Assembly: GCA_024642465.1 (NCBI GenBank)
Contig: JAHEBA010000001.1
Coordinates: 1 to 64,000, forward strand
Reading direction: 5' to 3'
Length of the DNA stretch: 64,000 bases
DNA from: Alphaproteobacteria bacterium
GTDB taxonomy: Bacteria > Pseudomonadota > Alphaproteobacteria > Rhizobiales > Aestuariivirgaceae
The position numbers were made by a program, and so were the translations under genes. Below are positions 46,511 to 54,663 of this stretch, one piece after another (the first letter of the stretch is position 1; every line of letters begins with the position of its first letter). A model generated the notes under the pieces. The model was not told the origin of the DNA. It made no database searches and was given only the letters and a program-made list of their open reading frames with translations.

Positions 46511-47598
46511 CAGTTGGCCTCCGCCTTCTGGGTAACCGGATCGACCACCTGTCCAGCAACCACGAAGTCCTGGCCCTGCACGATTACCGTCGCGGCTTCC
46601 GGCAAGCCCTGAACCCAGGCACCATCGGTTTCCTGCGCGATGATCTTCAGCGGCACGAACGAAACCTTGTTGGCCTCGTCGATAATGCGCACGCCGATCT
46701 CGCCATCATCGGCAAGCGTCAGCGCGGAAGCCGGCAGCTTGTGCGCCATGGTGGTCGGCAGCGGGATGTAGAGCTCTGCCGTTATGCCCTCGCGCAGCGC
46801 GTAGCCCGGATTTGACACCGACAGCTCCACGCGGAACGTCCGGGTTTCCCGGTCGGACGCCATGGCGATGTGGGTAATCTTTCCGGCCACTTCCTCGCCC
46901 GTCACCAGCTTCGCTCCGGCTTTCATGTCCTGGTTGAGGTTGGGGAGCAGCCGTTCCGGCACATTGGCCGTCACGAGTATCGGGTCCATCACCTTCAGCG
47001 TGCCGCACAGGCCTCCGGCTTGCACGTACGAGCCAGTCTGCAGCGGGTCGGCGGCCAGCACCCCGTCTTGCGGTGCGATTACCCTAGTCCATGAAATGTC
47101 TAGTTCGATCTGCTGCAATTCAGCCAGCGACAGCTCCATCGCGGCTTTCTGCTGCGCCACCTTCGACTTGGCCGCGTAGTTGGACTTCGCCAGCTGCGCG
47201 GATGCTTCATAGTCGCGCTGGGCGCTTTCAAGCTGTGCCTTGGCGCGGGCAAGCTGTGCCGTGCGCGCGGCCATGTCGAGCGAGCACAGCACGTCGCCCG
47301 CCTTGACGGCGTCTCCTGCCTCGAACTTCTGGTCTTCGACGATGCCTGCCGTACGGGCGCGGACCTCGACCTGGCGCGAGGCCTCGGTCAGACCGCGCAC
47401 CGGAAACACCGATGGTCGCTCGACCGCCTTGAACGTGTTGACCATCACCTTGAACGGCGCGGCCTTGGCTTCCTGTTCGACCTCCTGGGCAACGGTGCTC
47501 GTATCGGCCGCGCTGCCTGCCGGCAGCACGTAGCCGGAGGCGAACCATCCGATGATGGCGATCGCAAACAAGGCTGACCACAGATATGACTTCGACAT
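46510..47598 (-). CDS. HlyD/AcrA-type periplasmic adaptor
   Basis: A 362-residue membrane-fusion protein. A single N-terminal helix (LWSALFAIAIIGWFASGYVL) anchors it. The lipoyl halves are around VEVRARTAGIVEDQKFEAG and VIAPQDGVLAADPL, with a coiled coil between (about 115-175). It joins the RND permease to an outer-membrane channel, which is not in the window. The gene is between padR (47-base gap) and the permease (TGATG overlap). Confidence 0.9.
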   Translation of the reverse strand: MSKSYLWSALFAIAIIGWFASGYVLPAGSAADTSTVAQEVEQEAKAAPFKVMVNTFKAVERPSVFPVRGLTEASRQVEVRARTAGIVEDQKFEAGDAVKAGDVLCSLDMAARTAQLARAKAQLESAQRDYEASAQLAKSNYAAKSKVAQQKAAMELSLAELQQIELDISWTRVIAPQDGVLAADPLQTGSYVQAGGLCGTLKVMDPILVTANVPERLLPNLNQDMKAGAKLVTGEEVAGKITHIAMASDRETRTFRVELSVSNPGYALREGITAELYIPLPTTMAHKLPASALTLADDGEIGVRIIDEANKVSFVPLKIIAQETDGAWVQGLPEAATVIVQGQDFVVAGQVVDPVTQKAEAN

Positions 47599-47645
47599 GA
47601 CTTGAGTTACCAGTGCCTGTTCTTGCCGTTCATGTTGCGCCGCTG

Positions 47646-48191
47646 TTACTCGGCTGCATCCCGGGCCGGTCCCGGCGGCTGCAGACCCAGTTCACCCCGG
47701 GCCTTTTCCATGTACTCGATGGCAGCGCGCAGGACTGCCTGGCCGTAGCCATTGACGAACATGTGCCCGGAGCCCGGTTCGGCCTGCTGGCGGCATTCCT
47801 CGATCTGAGCCAGTTCGCGGTGCAGGTATTCCATCTGCCCCTCGAATGCTTCCGCCAGGTGCTCGGGTGTCAGGTCATCCTTGAACAGCGCCTGGAACAG
47901 GAACTCGGATTTGAACTTGTCCTGCCTTGCCGTCACGTGCAGCGCCTTGCGCAGCGCTGTGCGGCCGGACGAGGTGATCGAGTAGACCTTCTTGGGCGGC
48001 TTGCCCGGGTGCGACTCCTCGCGCACCGACACGTGCCCGTCGGCAAGCATCTGCGTCAGCGCCGGATAGATGGAGCCGTAGCTGGCGTCGATGAAATGGG
48101 CGAACATGCCATCCTCGACCGCCTTCTTGATTTCGTAGCCTGATGCGTCCTCATGGGCGAGGATGCCCAGACACAATGTGCGCACATTCAT
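47646..48191 (-). CDS. PadR-family transcriptional regulator
   Basis: A 181-residue winged-helix regulator. The PadR start is TLCLGILAHEDASGYEIKKA and the core ASYGSIYPALTQMLADGHVS, followed by the wing with KPPKKVYSITSSGRTALRKAL. The C-terminal half is the helical dimerisation domain (Vir_act_alpha_C). It leads a padR-adaptor-RND operon, and palindromes upstream of its ATG (48224-48269) suggest autorepression. Confidence 0.92.
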   Translation of the reverse strand: MNVRTLCLGILAHEDASGYEIKKAVEDGMFAHFIDASYGSIYPALTQMLADGHVSVREESHPGKPPKKVYSITSSGRTALRKALHVTARQDKFKSEFLFQALFKDDLTPEHLAEAFEGQMEYLHRELAQIEECRQQAEPGSGHMFVNGYGQAVLRAAIEYMEKARGELGLQPPGPARDAAE

Positions 48192-48223
48192 GTGACGATA
48201 TCCGCCTGTTCCGCAAGTGTGTT

Positions 48224-48269
48224 TATATCGAATTGATATATAGCGATTGAGAATATATCAAGTCGATAT
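48224..48269 (-). promoter_or_regulatory. Paired ATATC-N5-GATAT operator-like palindromes
   Basis: TATATC-GAATT-GATATA (48224-48240) and ATATC-AAGTC-GATAT (48255-48269) share the same arms and spacing; their centres are 30 bases apart, near three helical turns. A single GATATC lies at 48195-48200 just before the padR ATG. The block is strongly AT-rich against the GC-rich background. A PadR dimer binding at two sites is a plausible reading; hpnO, whose ATG is at 48404, could also be affected. Confidence 0.6.
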
Positions 48270-48310
48270 TTCGCAGCTGCGAAGGAGTTTGGCTTTCAAC
48301 ACGTTCAGGG

Positions 48311-48406
48311 GTAACTAGGTCGCATGGGCTCACGAAGCGGGTGCGCGTATAGAATGCGTGGCGCCCACTGAAGGTTGCGCTATTCGCCAAGTAACGAGGT
48401 CACATG
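48311..48406 (+). other. Duplicated start-codon context and 15-codon upstream frame before hpnO
   Basis: GTAACTAGGTCGCATG (48311-48326) is repeated with 2 differences as GTAACGAGGTCACATG (48391-48406), the hpnO start, exactly 80 bases downstream. The first copy opens a 15-codon frame, MGSRSGCAYRMRGAH, ending in TGA before hpnO. It may be a leader peptide or the relic of a duplication. Confidence 0.35.
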
Positions 48407-49810
48407 CCGCTCGACATTGCCAGCATCATTGCGCAGAACACCGGCCGGAACAACGCACTCTACGCCGAGCACGTCAATTCGCGGTTCGCCAAAGCCTTGA
48501 AAATAATAGGTTTTGACCGAAACTACGTCAAAGCTGCCGGGGCCTACATGTGGGATGACAAGGGCCGCAAGTACATCGACATGCTGGCCGGCTACGGCGC
48601 CTTCAACATGGGCCGCAACCATCCTGCGATTCGCCAGGTGCTGAAGGATTTCATGGACGGCGACTATTGCTCGCTGGTCCAGATGGAAACCCCTCTGCTG
48701 TGCGGCCTTGTCGCGGAAGAGCTCAAGAAGCGCGCCGGATACGGTCTGTCCAAGGTCTATTTCTGTTCGACGGGTGCGGAAGGCAACGAAACGGCGATCA
48801 AGTTCGTCCGCCGCGCTACCGGCCGCAACCGCATCGTGTTCGCCTCGTCCGCCTTCCACGGGCTGACCTCCGGCGCGCTGGCGCTCAATGGCGGTGAAGT
48901 TTTCCGCGAGAAGTTTGGAGACCTGCTCGACACGGTAAAGGTGCCGTTTGGTGATATCGAGGCGCTGGAACGCGCGCTGTCGGCCGGCGACGTTGCCGCC
49001 TTCTTCGTCGAACCGGTCCAGGGCAAGGGTGTCAATATTCCGCCTGCCGGTTATCTCGCTGCCGCGAGCAAGCTGTGCCACAGGCATGGCGCCATGTTTG
49101 TGGCCGACGAAGTCCAGTGCGGCATGGGCCGCACCGGCAAGTTCCTCGCCCTGCATCATGAAGAGGGCGTCGAGCCCGACATGGTCATTCTGTCCAAGTC
49201 GCTGTCCGGTGGGTATGTCCCTGTCGGCGCCGTGCTGATGACGGAAGCCATCTACAACTCGGTGTTTTCCTCGCTTGACCGGGCAGTGGTGCATTCGTCC
49301 ACCTTCGGCAAGTCCAACTTCGCCATGGCGGCAGCACTTGCCTCGCTTACGGTGCTTGATGACGACAACCTGCTCGAGAACGCGCAGATGATGGGCGATC
49401 TTCTGGGCCGGCGGCTGCAGGCCCTGGCGCCAAAGTACGAGTTCATCAAGGAAGTGCGCTGGCGCGGCCTGATGCTGGCCATCGAGTTCCACAAGCCGAA
49501 GTCGCTCAAGCTGCGCACGGCCTGGGCCACGGTGAACAGTCTCAATGAAGATCTGTTCTGCCAGGCCATCACCATTCCGCTGCTGGCTGATCACGGCATC
49601 CTCACACAGGTCGCGGGCAACCGCATGACCACGATCAAGCTGATCCCGCCGCTGATGATCAATGAAGACGACGTCGAGTGGTTCGTGACCGCATTCGACA
49701 AGGTCATGACCGACCTTCACCGCTTCCCGGGTCCCGCCTGGGAAAGCCTCATCCGCATTGCAAAGAACGCGCTCGGGCGCGGTGACGAGAAAGCCAGGGC
49801 GACAGCATGA
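48404..49810 (+). CDS. hpnO: Hopanoid biosynthesis aminotransferase HpnO
   Basis: A 468-residue class III PLP aminotransferase. The PLP Lys265 lies in ILSKSLSGGYVPVGA, with the STGAEGNETAIKFVRRATGR and VADEVQCGMGRTGK blocks. The hopanoid setting identifies it as HpnO, which makes aminobacteriohopanetriol from a hopanoid aldehyde or ribosyl side chain. By sequence alone it could be an ornithine-type aminotransferase. The ATG has GAGG upstream. It is coupled to hpnN (ATGA). Confidence 0.9.
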   Translation: MPLDIASIIAQNTGRNNALYAEHVNSRFAKALKIIGFDRNYVKAAGAYMWDDKGRKYIDMLAGYGAFNMGRNHPAIRQVLKDFMDGDYCSLVQMETPLLCGLVAEELKKRAGYGLSKVYFCSTGAEGNETAIKFVRRATGRNRIVFASSAFHGLTSGALALNGGEVFREKFGDLLDTVKVPFGDIEALERALSAGDVAAFFVEPVQGKGVNIPPAGYLAAASKLCHRHGAMFVADEVQCGMGRTGKFLALHHEEGVEPDMVILSKSLSGGYVPVGAVLMTEAIYNSVFSSLDRAVVHSSTFGKSNFAMAAALASLTVLDDDNLLENAQMMGDLLGRRLQALAPKYEFIKEVRWRGLMLAIEFHKPKSLKLRTAWATVNSLNEDLFCQAITIPLLADHGILTQVAGNRMTTIKLIPPLMINEDDVEWFVTAFDKVMTDLHRFPGPAWESLIRIAKNALGRGDEKARATA

Positions 49811-52575
49811 CCAAGGCAAAGCGGCCCGGCGGCCGCGAACCCGCTACGGCGAAGGCCAGGGCGGGCAAGAGCAGCACCATGGCGGAAAGCAATCCTGTGA
49901 GTCAGGTTTCGTCCGAGCCGGCGAAGCCCGAACCGCGCAGCTTTGCCCAGTCGGTCAGCGATGGCAGCTTTTTCGGCAACATCGCCAGGTGGTCGTGCAA
50001 TCATGCATGGCTGGTGGTGATTGCTTTCCTCGTTCTTGCTGCTGGCGGCGCCGCGCTTGCTGTAAACAAGCTGCGCGTCGACACCGATCCCGACCTGATG
50101 ATCTCGAACGAGCTGGACTTCAAGCTCGCCAACCACGAGTTCAACAAGACCTTCCCGGCCGTGGACTCGAACTTCCTGTTCGTTGTGGACGCGGCAAAGC
50201 CGGAGGACGCCCGCGATGCAGCCTTCCGGGTTGCCGAGCGCCTGCGCTCGCAGCCAAAGCTGTTTGCCCATGTGCTGGCCCCTGGCACCGGCGAGTTTTA
50301 TGACGACTATGGCGTGCTGTACGCCAGCCCTGGTGAGGTCAAGCAGCTTGTCGATGGCATCGTGCAATCCGGTCCCATGTTGCAGGGCCTTGCCGACCAA
50401 CCCAATCTTGCCGGCCTGTCCGGCCTGCTCAACGAGGTCACCGCCTATACCCAGGCAGGCCGCGCGCCCGATGGCGTTGCCGGCTTCCTTGACAAGGCGT
50501 CGCGCACGGTGGAAGCCGAGGCGCAGGGAGACCGCAAGCCGCTCGACTGGACGTCCATTTCCGACGATGGCCCCAAGCTCACCGAAACTCGATGGTACGT
50601 GCTGGCCAAGCCAATCCTCGACTTCACCCAGCTCGAGGCGGCAGCCGGCCCGATGACGGCGGCTCGTGAGCTGCTGACCGATCCGGCAATTACGGCAAAC
50701 GGCACGGCGACGGTGCGCCTGACCGGCGAAGCCGCCATGGACGCGGAAGAGTTCGAGGCTGTCACCAAGGGTGCTGCGATTGCCGGCATCGTCTCGTTCA
50801 CGATTGTCTCGCTGACCATCTTCTTCGGCCTGCCCAGTCTGCGTCTTATCTTCCCGGCCATGGCGCTGATCGTGCTTGGCTTTCTGATCAATGCCGGGTT
50901 CGCCACCGTCACCATCGGCTACCTGAACATGATCTCGGTTGCCTTTGCGGTACTGTTCATCGGCCTCGGCGTCGACTATGCCGTGCATGTCGTGCTGCGC
51001 TATGCTGAAGAGCGCGCGCGCGGCATGAACCGTACCGACGCCGCCGCCGAGGCCGTCACCAAGATGGGGCCTGCGCTGGCCCTGTGCACGTTGACCACCG
51101 CGCTCGCCTTCCTTGCCTTTGCGCCCACTGATTTCGTCGGTATGGCCCAGCTCGGCATCATTGCCTCAGGCGGCATGGTCATTGCGTTCCTGGCGTCTAT
51201 CACGCTGATCCCGGCGTTGTTGAAGCTGATCCCGGACAACCAGCGCAAGATCGAGCGCAAGCTCGCCCACAAGGTCGCCGAGGAAAATGCGCCGGGCGAA
51301 AGCTCGTCGCTGGTTCGCAAGGCGGCCACTTTCGCAGTGATTGCCATGGCAGCAGCTGCGCTGTTCACGTTCCCGCAGGCGCGCTTCGATGGCGATCCGG
51401 TCAACCTCAAGGATCCGGACGCGCCGTCGGTCCGCGCCTTCCTCGACGTTGCGAAAGATGAAGCCGGCGTTCACTATACCGCCCAATACGTCACCGACGC
51501 GGGTCCGAAAGCTCGCGAGATGATGGAGAAGTTCAAGGCCCTGCCAGCAGTGGACAAGGTGCTGATGGTCGAGGAGTTCCTGCCGGCAGACCAGGATCAG
51601 AAGCTGGCCGAGCTGGGTCGCCTGGCCGACCTCGTGCCGCGCACCGTCAATTCCGAGTCCGACATTGGCGCTCCGGCGCGACGTCGCATGCTCGACGTTA
51701 TTTCGCAGAACATGACGACGTTGGCCGAAACACCGGATGCACCCGCTGATCTGAAGGCGTCGGCAACCCGGCTCAAGCAGGCCATTGCGGAGTTCGACAA
51801 GGTCAACGGTCAGGACGAGGACGCGGTGCGTCAGCTGGATGATGCGCTGTTCTCTGGCCTGCCTGCGCTGCTGGCTGATGTCAACCAGCTCGCCACGACC
51901 AGCCGCGTCACAATCGACTCGCTCGATGAAAGCATTCGCGAGCGTTACGTGGCTGACGACGGGCGCTGGCGGCTCGAAATCTCGCCGTCCGGAGACATGC
52001 GCGACGAGGGCAAGCTTGCCGAGTTCGTTGACGAGGTGAAAGCCGTTTCGCCGGACGTCATGGGTCCTGCCGTTGGCGTTGCCGGTTCAGCAGATGCAGT
52101 TGCAAAGTCGATGGTGTGGGCCACGCTGGCGGCACTGGCGCTCGTGGTGCTGATCATATGGCCGGCGTTGCGCAATGTGCGCGACGTTGCCCTGGTGCTG
52201 GCGCCGCTGCTCCTCGCTTCCACGCTGATGATCGGTTACACGGTTGTGTTTGACGCACCCTTCAATTTCGCCAACGTCATCGTGCTGCCGCTTTTGTTGG
52301 GCTTGGGTGTGGACAGCAGCATTCACTACGTGATGCGTGCCAGGGAAGGCGACAACGGCACCGACGTTACCGGCACCTCGACGCCGCGCGCGGTGCTGAT
52401 TTCGGCCCTTACGACGATTGGCTCTTTCGGCACCTTGTGGCTGTCTGCCCACCGCGGCATGGCAAGCATGGGCGAGTTGCTCACCATAGCCATCCTCGTC
52501 ACGCTGGTATGTACGCTGGTGGTGCTGCCGCAGCTTATCGAATGGGCCTACCGCAAGAAGCCGCGCAGTGGCTAA
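49807..52575 (+). CDS. hpnN: Hopanoid transporter HpnN (RND/MMPL family)
   Basis: A 922-residue inner-membrane RND/MMPL transporter that carries hopanoids toward the outer membrane in Rhodopseudomonas. Twelve hydrophobic segments occur in two halves: first SFTIVSLTIFFGLPSLRLI and VLFIGLGVDYAVHVVLR, then the matching VLPLLLGLGVDSSIHYVMR. The first 50 residues are a Lys/Ala/Ser/Pro-rich cytoplasmic extension before the first helix (AWLVVIAFLVLAAGGAAL). The start is coupled to hpnO by ATGA. Confidence 0.93.
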   Translation: MTKAKRPGGREPATAKARAGKSSTMAESNPVSQVSSEPAKPEPRSFAQSVSDGSFFGNIARWSCNHAWLVVIAFLVLAAGGAALAVNKLRVDTDPDLMISNELDFKLANHEFNKTFPAVDSNFLFVVDAAKPEDARDAAFRVAERLRSQPKLFAHVLAPGTGEFYDDYGVLYASPGEVKQLVDGIVQSGPMLQGLADQPNLAGLSGLLNEVTAYTQAGRAPDGVAGFLDKASRTVEAEAQGDRKPLDWTSISDDGPKLTETRWYVLAKPILDFTQLEAAAGPMTAARELLTDPAITANGTATVRLTGEAAMDAEEFEAVTKGAAIAGIVSFTIVSLTIFFGLPSLRLIFPAMALIVLGFLINAGFATVTIGYLNMISVAFAVLFIGLGVDYAVHVVLRYAEERARGMNRTDAAAEAVTKMGPALALCTLTTALAFLAFAPTDFVGMAQLGIIASGGMVIAFLASITLIPALLKLIPDNQRKIERKLAHKVAEENAPGESSSLVRKAATFAVIAMAAAALFTFPQARFDGDPVNLKDPDAPSVRAFLDVAKDEAGVHYTAQYVTDAGPKAREMMEKFKALPAVDKVLMVEEFLPADQDQKLAELGRLADLVPRTVNSESDIGAPARRRMLDVISQNMTTLAETPDAPADLKASATRLKQAIAEFDKVNGQDEDAVRQLDDALFSGLPALLADVNQLATTSRVTIDSLDESIRERYVADDGRWRLEISPSGDMRDEGKLAEFVDEVKAVSPDVMGPAVGVAGSADAVAKSMVWATLAALALVVLIIWPALRNVRDVALVLAPLLLASTLMIGYTVVFDAPFNFANVIVLPLLLGLGVDSSIHYVMRAREGDNGTDVTGTSTPRAVLISALTTIGSFGTLWLSAHRGMASMGELLTIAILVTLVCTLVVLPQLIEWAYRKKPRSG

Positions 52576-52599
52576 TGCGCACACCACGGGCGTGGTCTA

Positions 52600-52629
52600 T
52601 TGACGTGTGAGACAAGTCTGGCATTTTAG
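52600..52629 (+). promoter_or_regulatory. Candidate promoter before hpnH
   Basis: TTGACG at 52600-52605 and TTTTAG at 52624-52629, 18 bases apart, about 65 bases before the hpnH GTG. The -10 match is weak. It lies in a 118-base gap after hpnN, so hpnH may have its own promoter besides read-through. Confidence 0.3.
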
Positions 52630-52693
52630 CCGAAATTCCGTTTGCCGGGGCCTGAAACGGACAACCGAAACAACGATGCAGGGTGTTTAAACC

Positions 52694-53824
52694 GTGACTG
52701 TTCCTTTCATGCAGCAAGTGCGCGTCGGCGCGTACGTGATGAAACAGAAGCTCAAGGGCAACAAGCGCTATCCGCTGGTGCTGATGCTCGAACCGCTTTT
52801 CAAGTGCAACCTCGCCTGTGCGGGCTGCGGCAAGATCGATTATCCCAAGCCGATCCTCGACAAGCGCCTGTCGGTGCAGGAGTGCCTGGACGCCGTTGAC
52901 GAGTGCGGCGCGCCTATCGTCGCCATCCCCGGCGGTGAGCCGCTGATCCACAAGGAAATCGGCGAGATCGTCGAAGGCATCGTGGCGCGCAAGAAGTACG
53001 TGTCGCTGTGCACCAACGCGCTGTTGCTGGAAAAGAAGCTGCACCTGTTCAAGCCGTCGCCGTTCCTGTTCTTCTCTGTCCACCTCGACGGCCTGAAGGA
53101 TCACCATGACAAGTCGGTTTGCCAGACCGGCGTGTTTGATCGCGCGATCTCCGCCATCAAGGCAGCCCAGGCAAAGGGCTTCCAGGTCAATGCGAACGCG
53201 ACCATCTTCGACGGCCATGCGCCGGAAGACATTGCCAAGTTTCTCGACATGACCACCGAGATGGGCGTCAACGTCTCCGTCTCCCCCGGCTTCATGTACG
53301 AGCGCGCGCCCGACCAGGAGCACTTCCTGTCGCGCCGCAAGACCAAGCAGCTGTTCCGTGAAGTGTTCAAGCACGGCAAGGGCAAGAAGTGGAAGTTGTC
53401 GCACTCCACGCTGTTCCTCGACTTCCTGGCCGGCAACCAGCAATACATGTGCACGCCATGGGGCATGCCCACGCGCAACGTGTTCGGCTGGCAGAAGCCC
53501 TGCTACCTGCTCGGCGAAGGTTACGTGAAGTCCTTCAAGGAACTCATGGAGACCACCGACTGGGACAGCTACGGCACCGGCCGCTACGAGAAGTGCTCCA
53601 ACTGCATGGCGCACTGCGGCTATGAGCCGACTGCAGCAGCAGACGCCACCAACAATCCGCTCAAGGCGCTCGTGGTCGCCCTGCGCGGCGTCAAGACCGA
53701 AGGCGACTTCGCCCCCGAGATCGACCTGACGCACGCCCGCAAGGCCGACTATGACCTGCACGAGCAGCACGTCGCCAAGGTGATGAAGGACATCCACGCG
53801 CCCACCAACGTGGCGGCGGAATAA
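52694..53824 (+). CDS. hpnH: Adenosyl-hopene transferase HpnH (radical SAM)
   Basis: A 376-residue radical SAM enzyme that joins adenosine to diploptene, the first step of C35 hopanoid formation. The 4Fe-4S site is CNLACAGC with Cys38, Cys42 and Cys45, followed by GKIDYP. The start TVPFMQQVRVGAYVMKQKL fits HpnH very well and begins at a GTG. A second cysteine-containing region near the C-terminus (EKCSNCMAHCGYEPT) is also typical. A strong hairpin follows the stop. Confidence 0.95.
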   Translation: MTVPFMQQVRVGAYVMKQKLKGNKRYPLVLMLEPLFKCNLACAGCGKIDYPKPILDKRLSVQECLDAVDECGAPIVAIPGGEPLIHKEIGEIVEGIVARKKYVSLCTNALLLEKKLHLFKPSPFLFFSVHLDGLKDHHDKSVCQTGVFDRAISAIKAAQAKGFQVNANATIFDGHAPEDIAKFLDMTTEMGVNVSVSPGFMYERAPDQEHFLSRRKTKQLFREVFKHGKGKKWKLSHSTLFLDFLAGNQQYMCTPWGMPTRNVFGWQKPCYLLGEGYVKSFKELMETTDWDSYGTGRYEKCSNCMAHCGYEPTAAADATNNPLKALVVALRGVKTEGDFAPEIDLTHARKADYDLHEQHVAKVMKDIHAPTNVAAE

Positions 53825-53858
53825 GTCCCGGATTACAGCGAAATTCTGACAGTTTCAG

Positions 53859-53887
53859 CCCGGTACCGGCAACGGTACCGGGTTTGT
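53859..53887 (+). terminator. Terminator between the two hopanoid operons
   Basis: A perfect 10-bp stem, CCCGGTACCG (53859-53868) and CGGTACCGGG (53873-53882), closed by a GCAA tetraloop and followed by TTTGT. It lies 34 bases after the hpnH stop and just before the hpnG stop on the other strand. The T-rich tail is on the hpnH side; in the other direction it could act only as a roadblock or a stabiliser. Confidence 0.8.
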
Positions 53888-53892
53888 CATGC

Positions 53893-54618
53893 TCAGGCCT
53901 GTGCGGGTCTGCAGAAATCCGGCTTCAGGGCCTCGCAAACAGCCTTCAGCCGGCCTTGTGCTGCGGATGACTTTCTGCCCAGCACCATCAGCGTAGGAAT
54001 GTCGCGCGGATTGTGCGCAAGGCCGCGCACCAGCCCCCTCAAGTCGAGGTTGCCGTCCGGCTTCACCGCATCCGCTGTCGCGCGGGGCAGGGCGTCCTGG
54101 GCCTCGTCGAGCACGATCCGGATGGCCAGGAATGGCACGTTGAGCCTCCGCGCAGCATGAGCGATGCCCGCACTTTCCATGTCCACGGCAATGGCTTGCG
54201 CGCGCGCAGCGATGGCCTGCTTGTCGGTGGCGGTGGAGATCACATCGCGCGCGCTGTAGAGCGCCCCGTCGCGAGGCGTCATGCCCGCCAGCCGTTCCAG
54301 CACCGCCGCGCGCCAAGGCCGGTCTGCTTCGAATGCGGCCTCGTCTTCTGCCGTTATGACCTGCGCCGGTACCACCACGCTGCCCGTTGGCAGGCCATGT
54401 GCCAGTGCACCGCAAAAACCCATGGAAACGAGACCCGCAAGGCGGCTATTCTGCCGTCCCATCGCCTCGGCGGCAATGTAACCGGCAGCGCGCCCCATGC
54501 CGGACTGCACCAGCACGAACCTGTCGCAATCAGCGCCAAGGCACTTGCGCGCAGTCGAAAACTCCTGTTGGAGCGCCGCTACGAGCCCGACAGGGCCGGT
54601 TGTTGGGGATACCGTCAT
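53893..54618 (-). CDS. hpnG: Hopanoid-associated phosphorylase HpnG
   Basis: A 241-residue purine-nucleoside phosphorylase-like protein that removes adenine from adenosylhopane to give ribosyl or phosphoribosyl hopane. PNP-like blocks are LVSMGFCGALAHGLPTGS, with VVVPAQVITAEDE, and AIAVDMESAGIAHAA with the conserved Glu that binds the sugar. The start is ATG 54618; a TTG four codons upstream is possible. It is the last gene of the minus hopanoid operon, 45 bases after shc. Confidence 0.9.
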   Translation of the reverse strand: MTVSPTTGPVGLVAALQQEFSTARKCLGADCDRFVLVQSGMGRAAGYIAAEAMGRQNSRLAGLVSMGFCGALAHGLPTGSVVVPAQVITAEDEAAFEADRPWRAAVLERLAGMTPRDGALYSARDVISTATDKQAIAARAQAIAVDMESAGIAHAARRLNVPFLAIRIVLDEAQDALPRATADAVKPDGNLDLRGLVRGLAHNPRDIPTLMVLGRKSSAAQGRLKAVCEALKPDFCRPAQA

Positions 54619-54663
54619 GGCGTTGAGCAAGTGACCCGGAAACGCCCGGCGGTCAAGCGGGAA

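Noticed and set aside
43274-48191. padR-adaptor-RND as a hopanoid transport system
   Set aside because: It abuts hpnO but is divergent and regulated by its own PadR; HpnN already fills the transport role. Nothing in the sequence links it to hopanoids.
48380-49819. 479-codon minus-strand frame antisense to hpnO
   Set aside because: Shadow of the third-position GC of hpnO; no recognisable domain.
52583-52596. Short stem ACCACG/CGTGGT after hpnN as a terminator
   Set aside because: Only 5-6 pairs with no T-run; probably not a terminator.
52535-53797. 420-codon minus-strand frame antisense to hpnH
   Set aside because: Shadow; hpnH carries the radical SAM motif and family N-terminus on the other strand.
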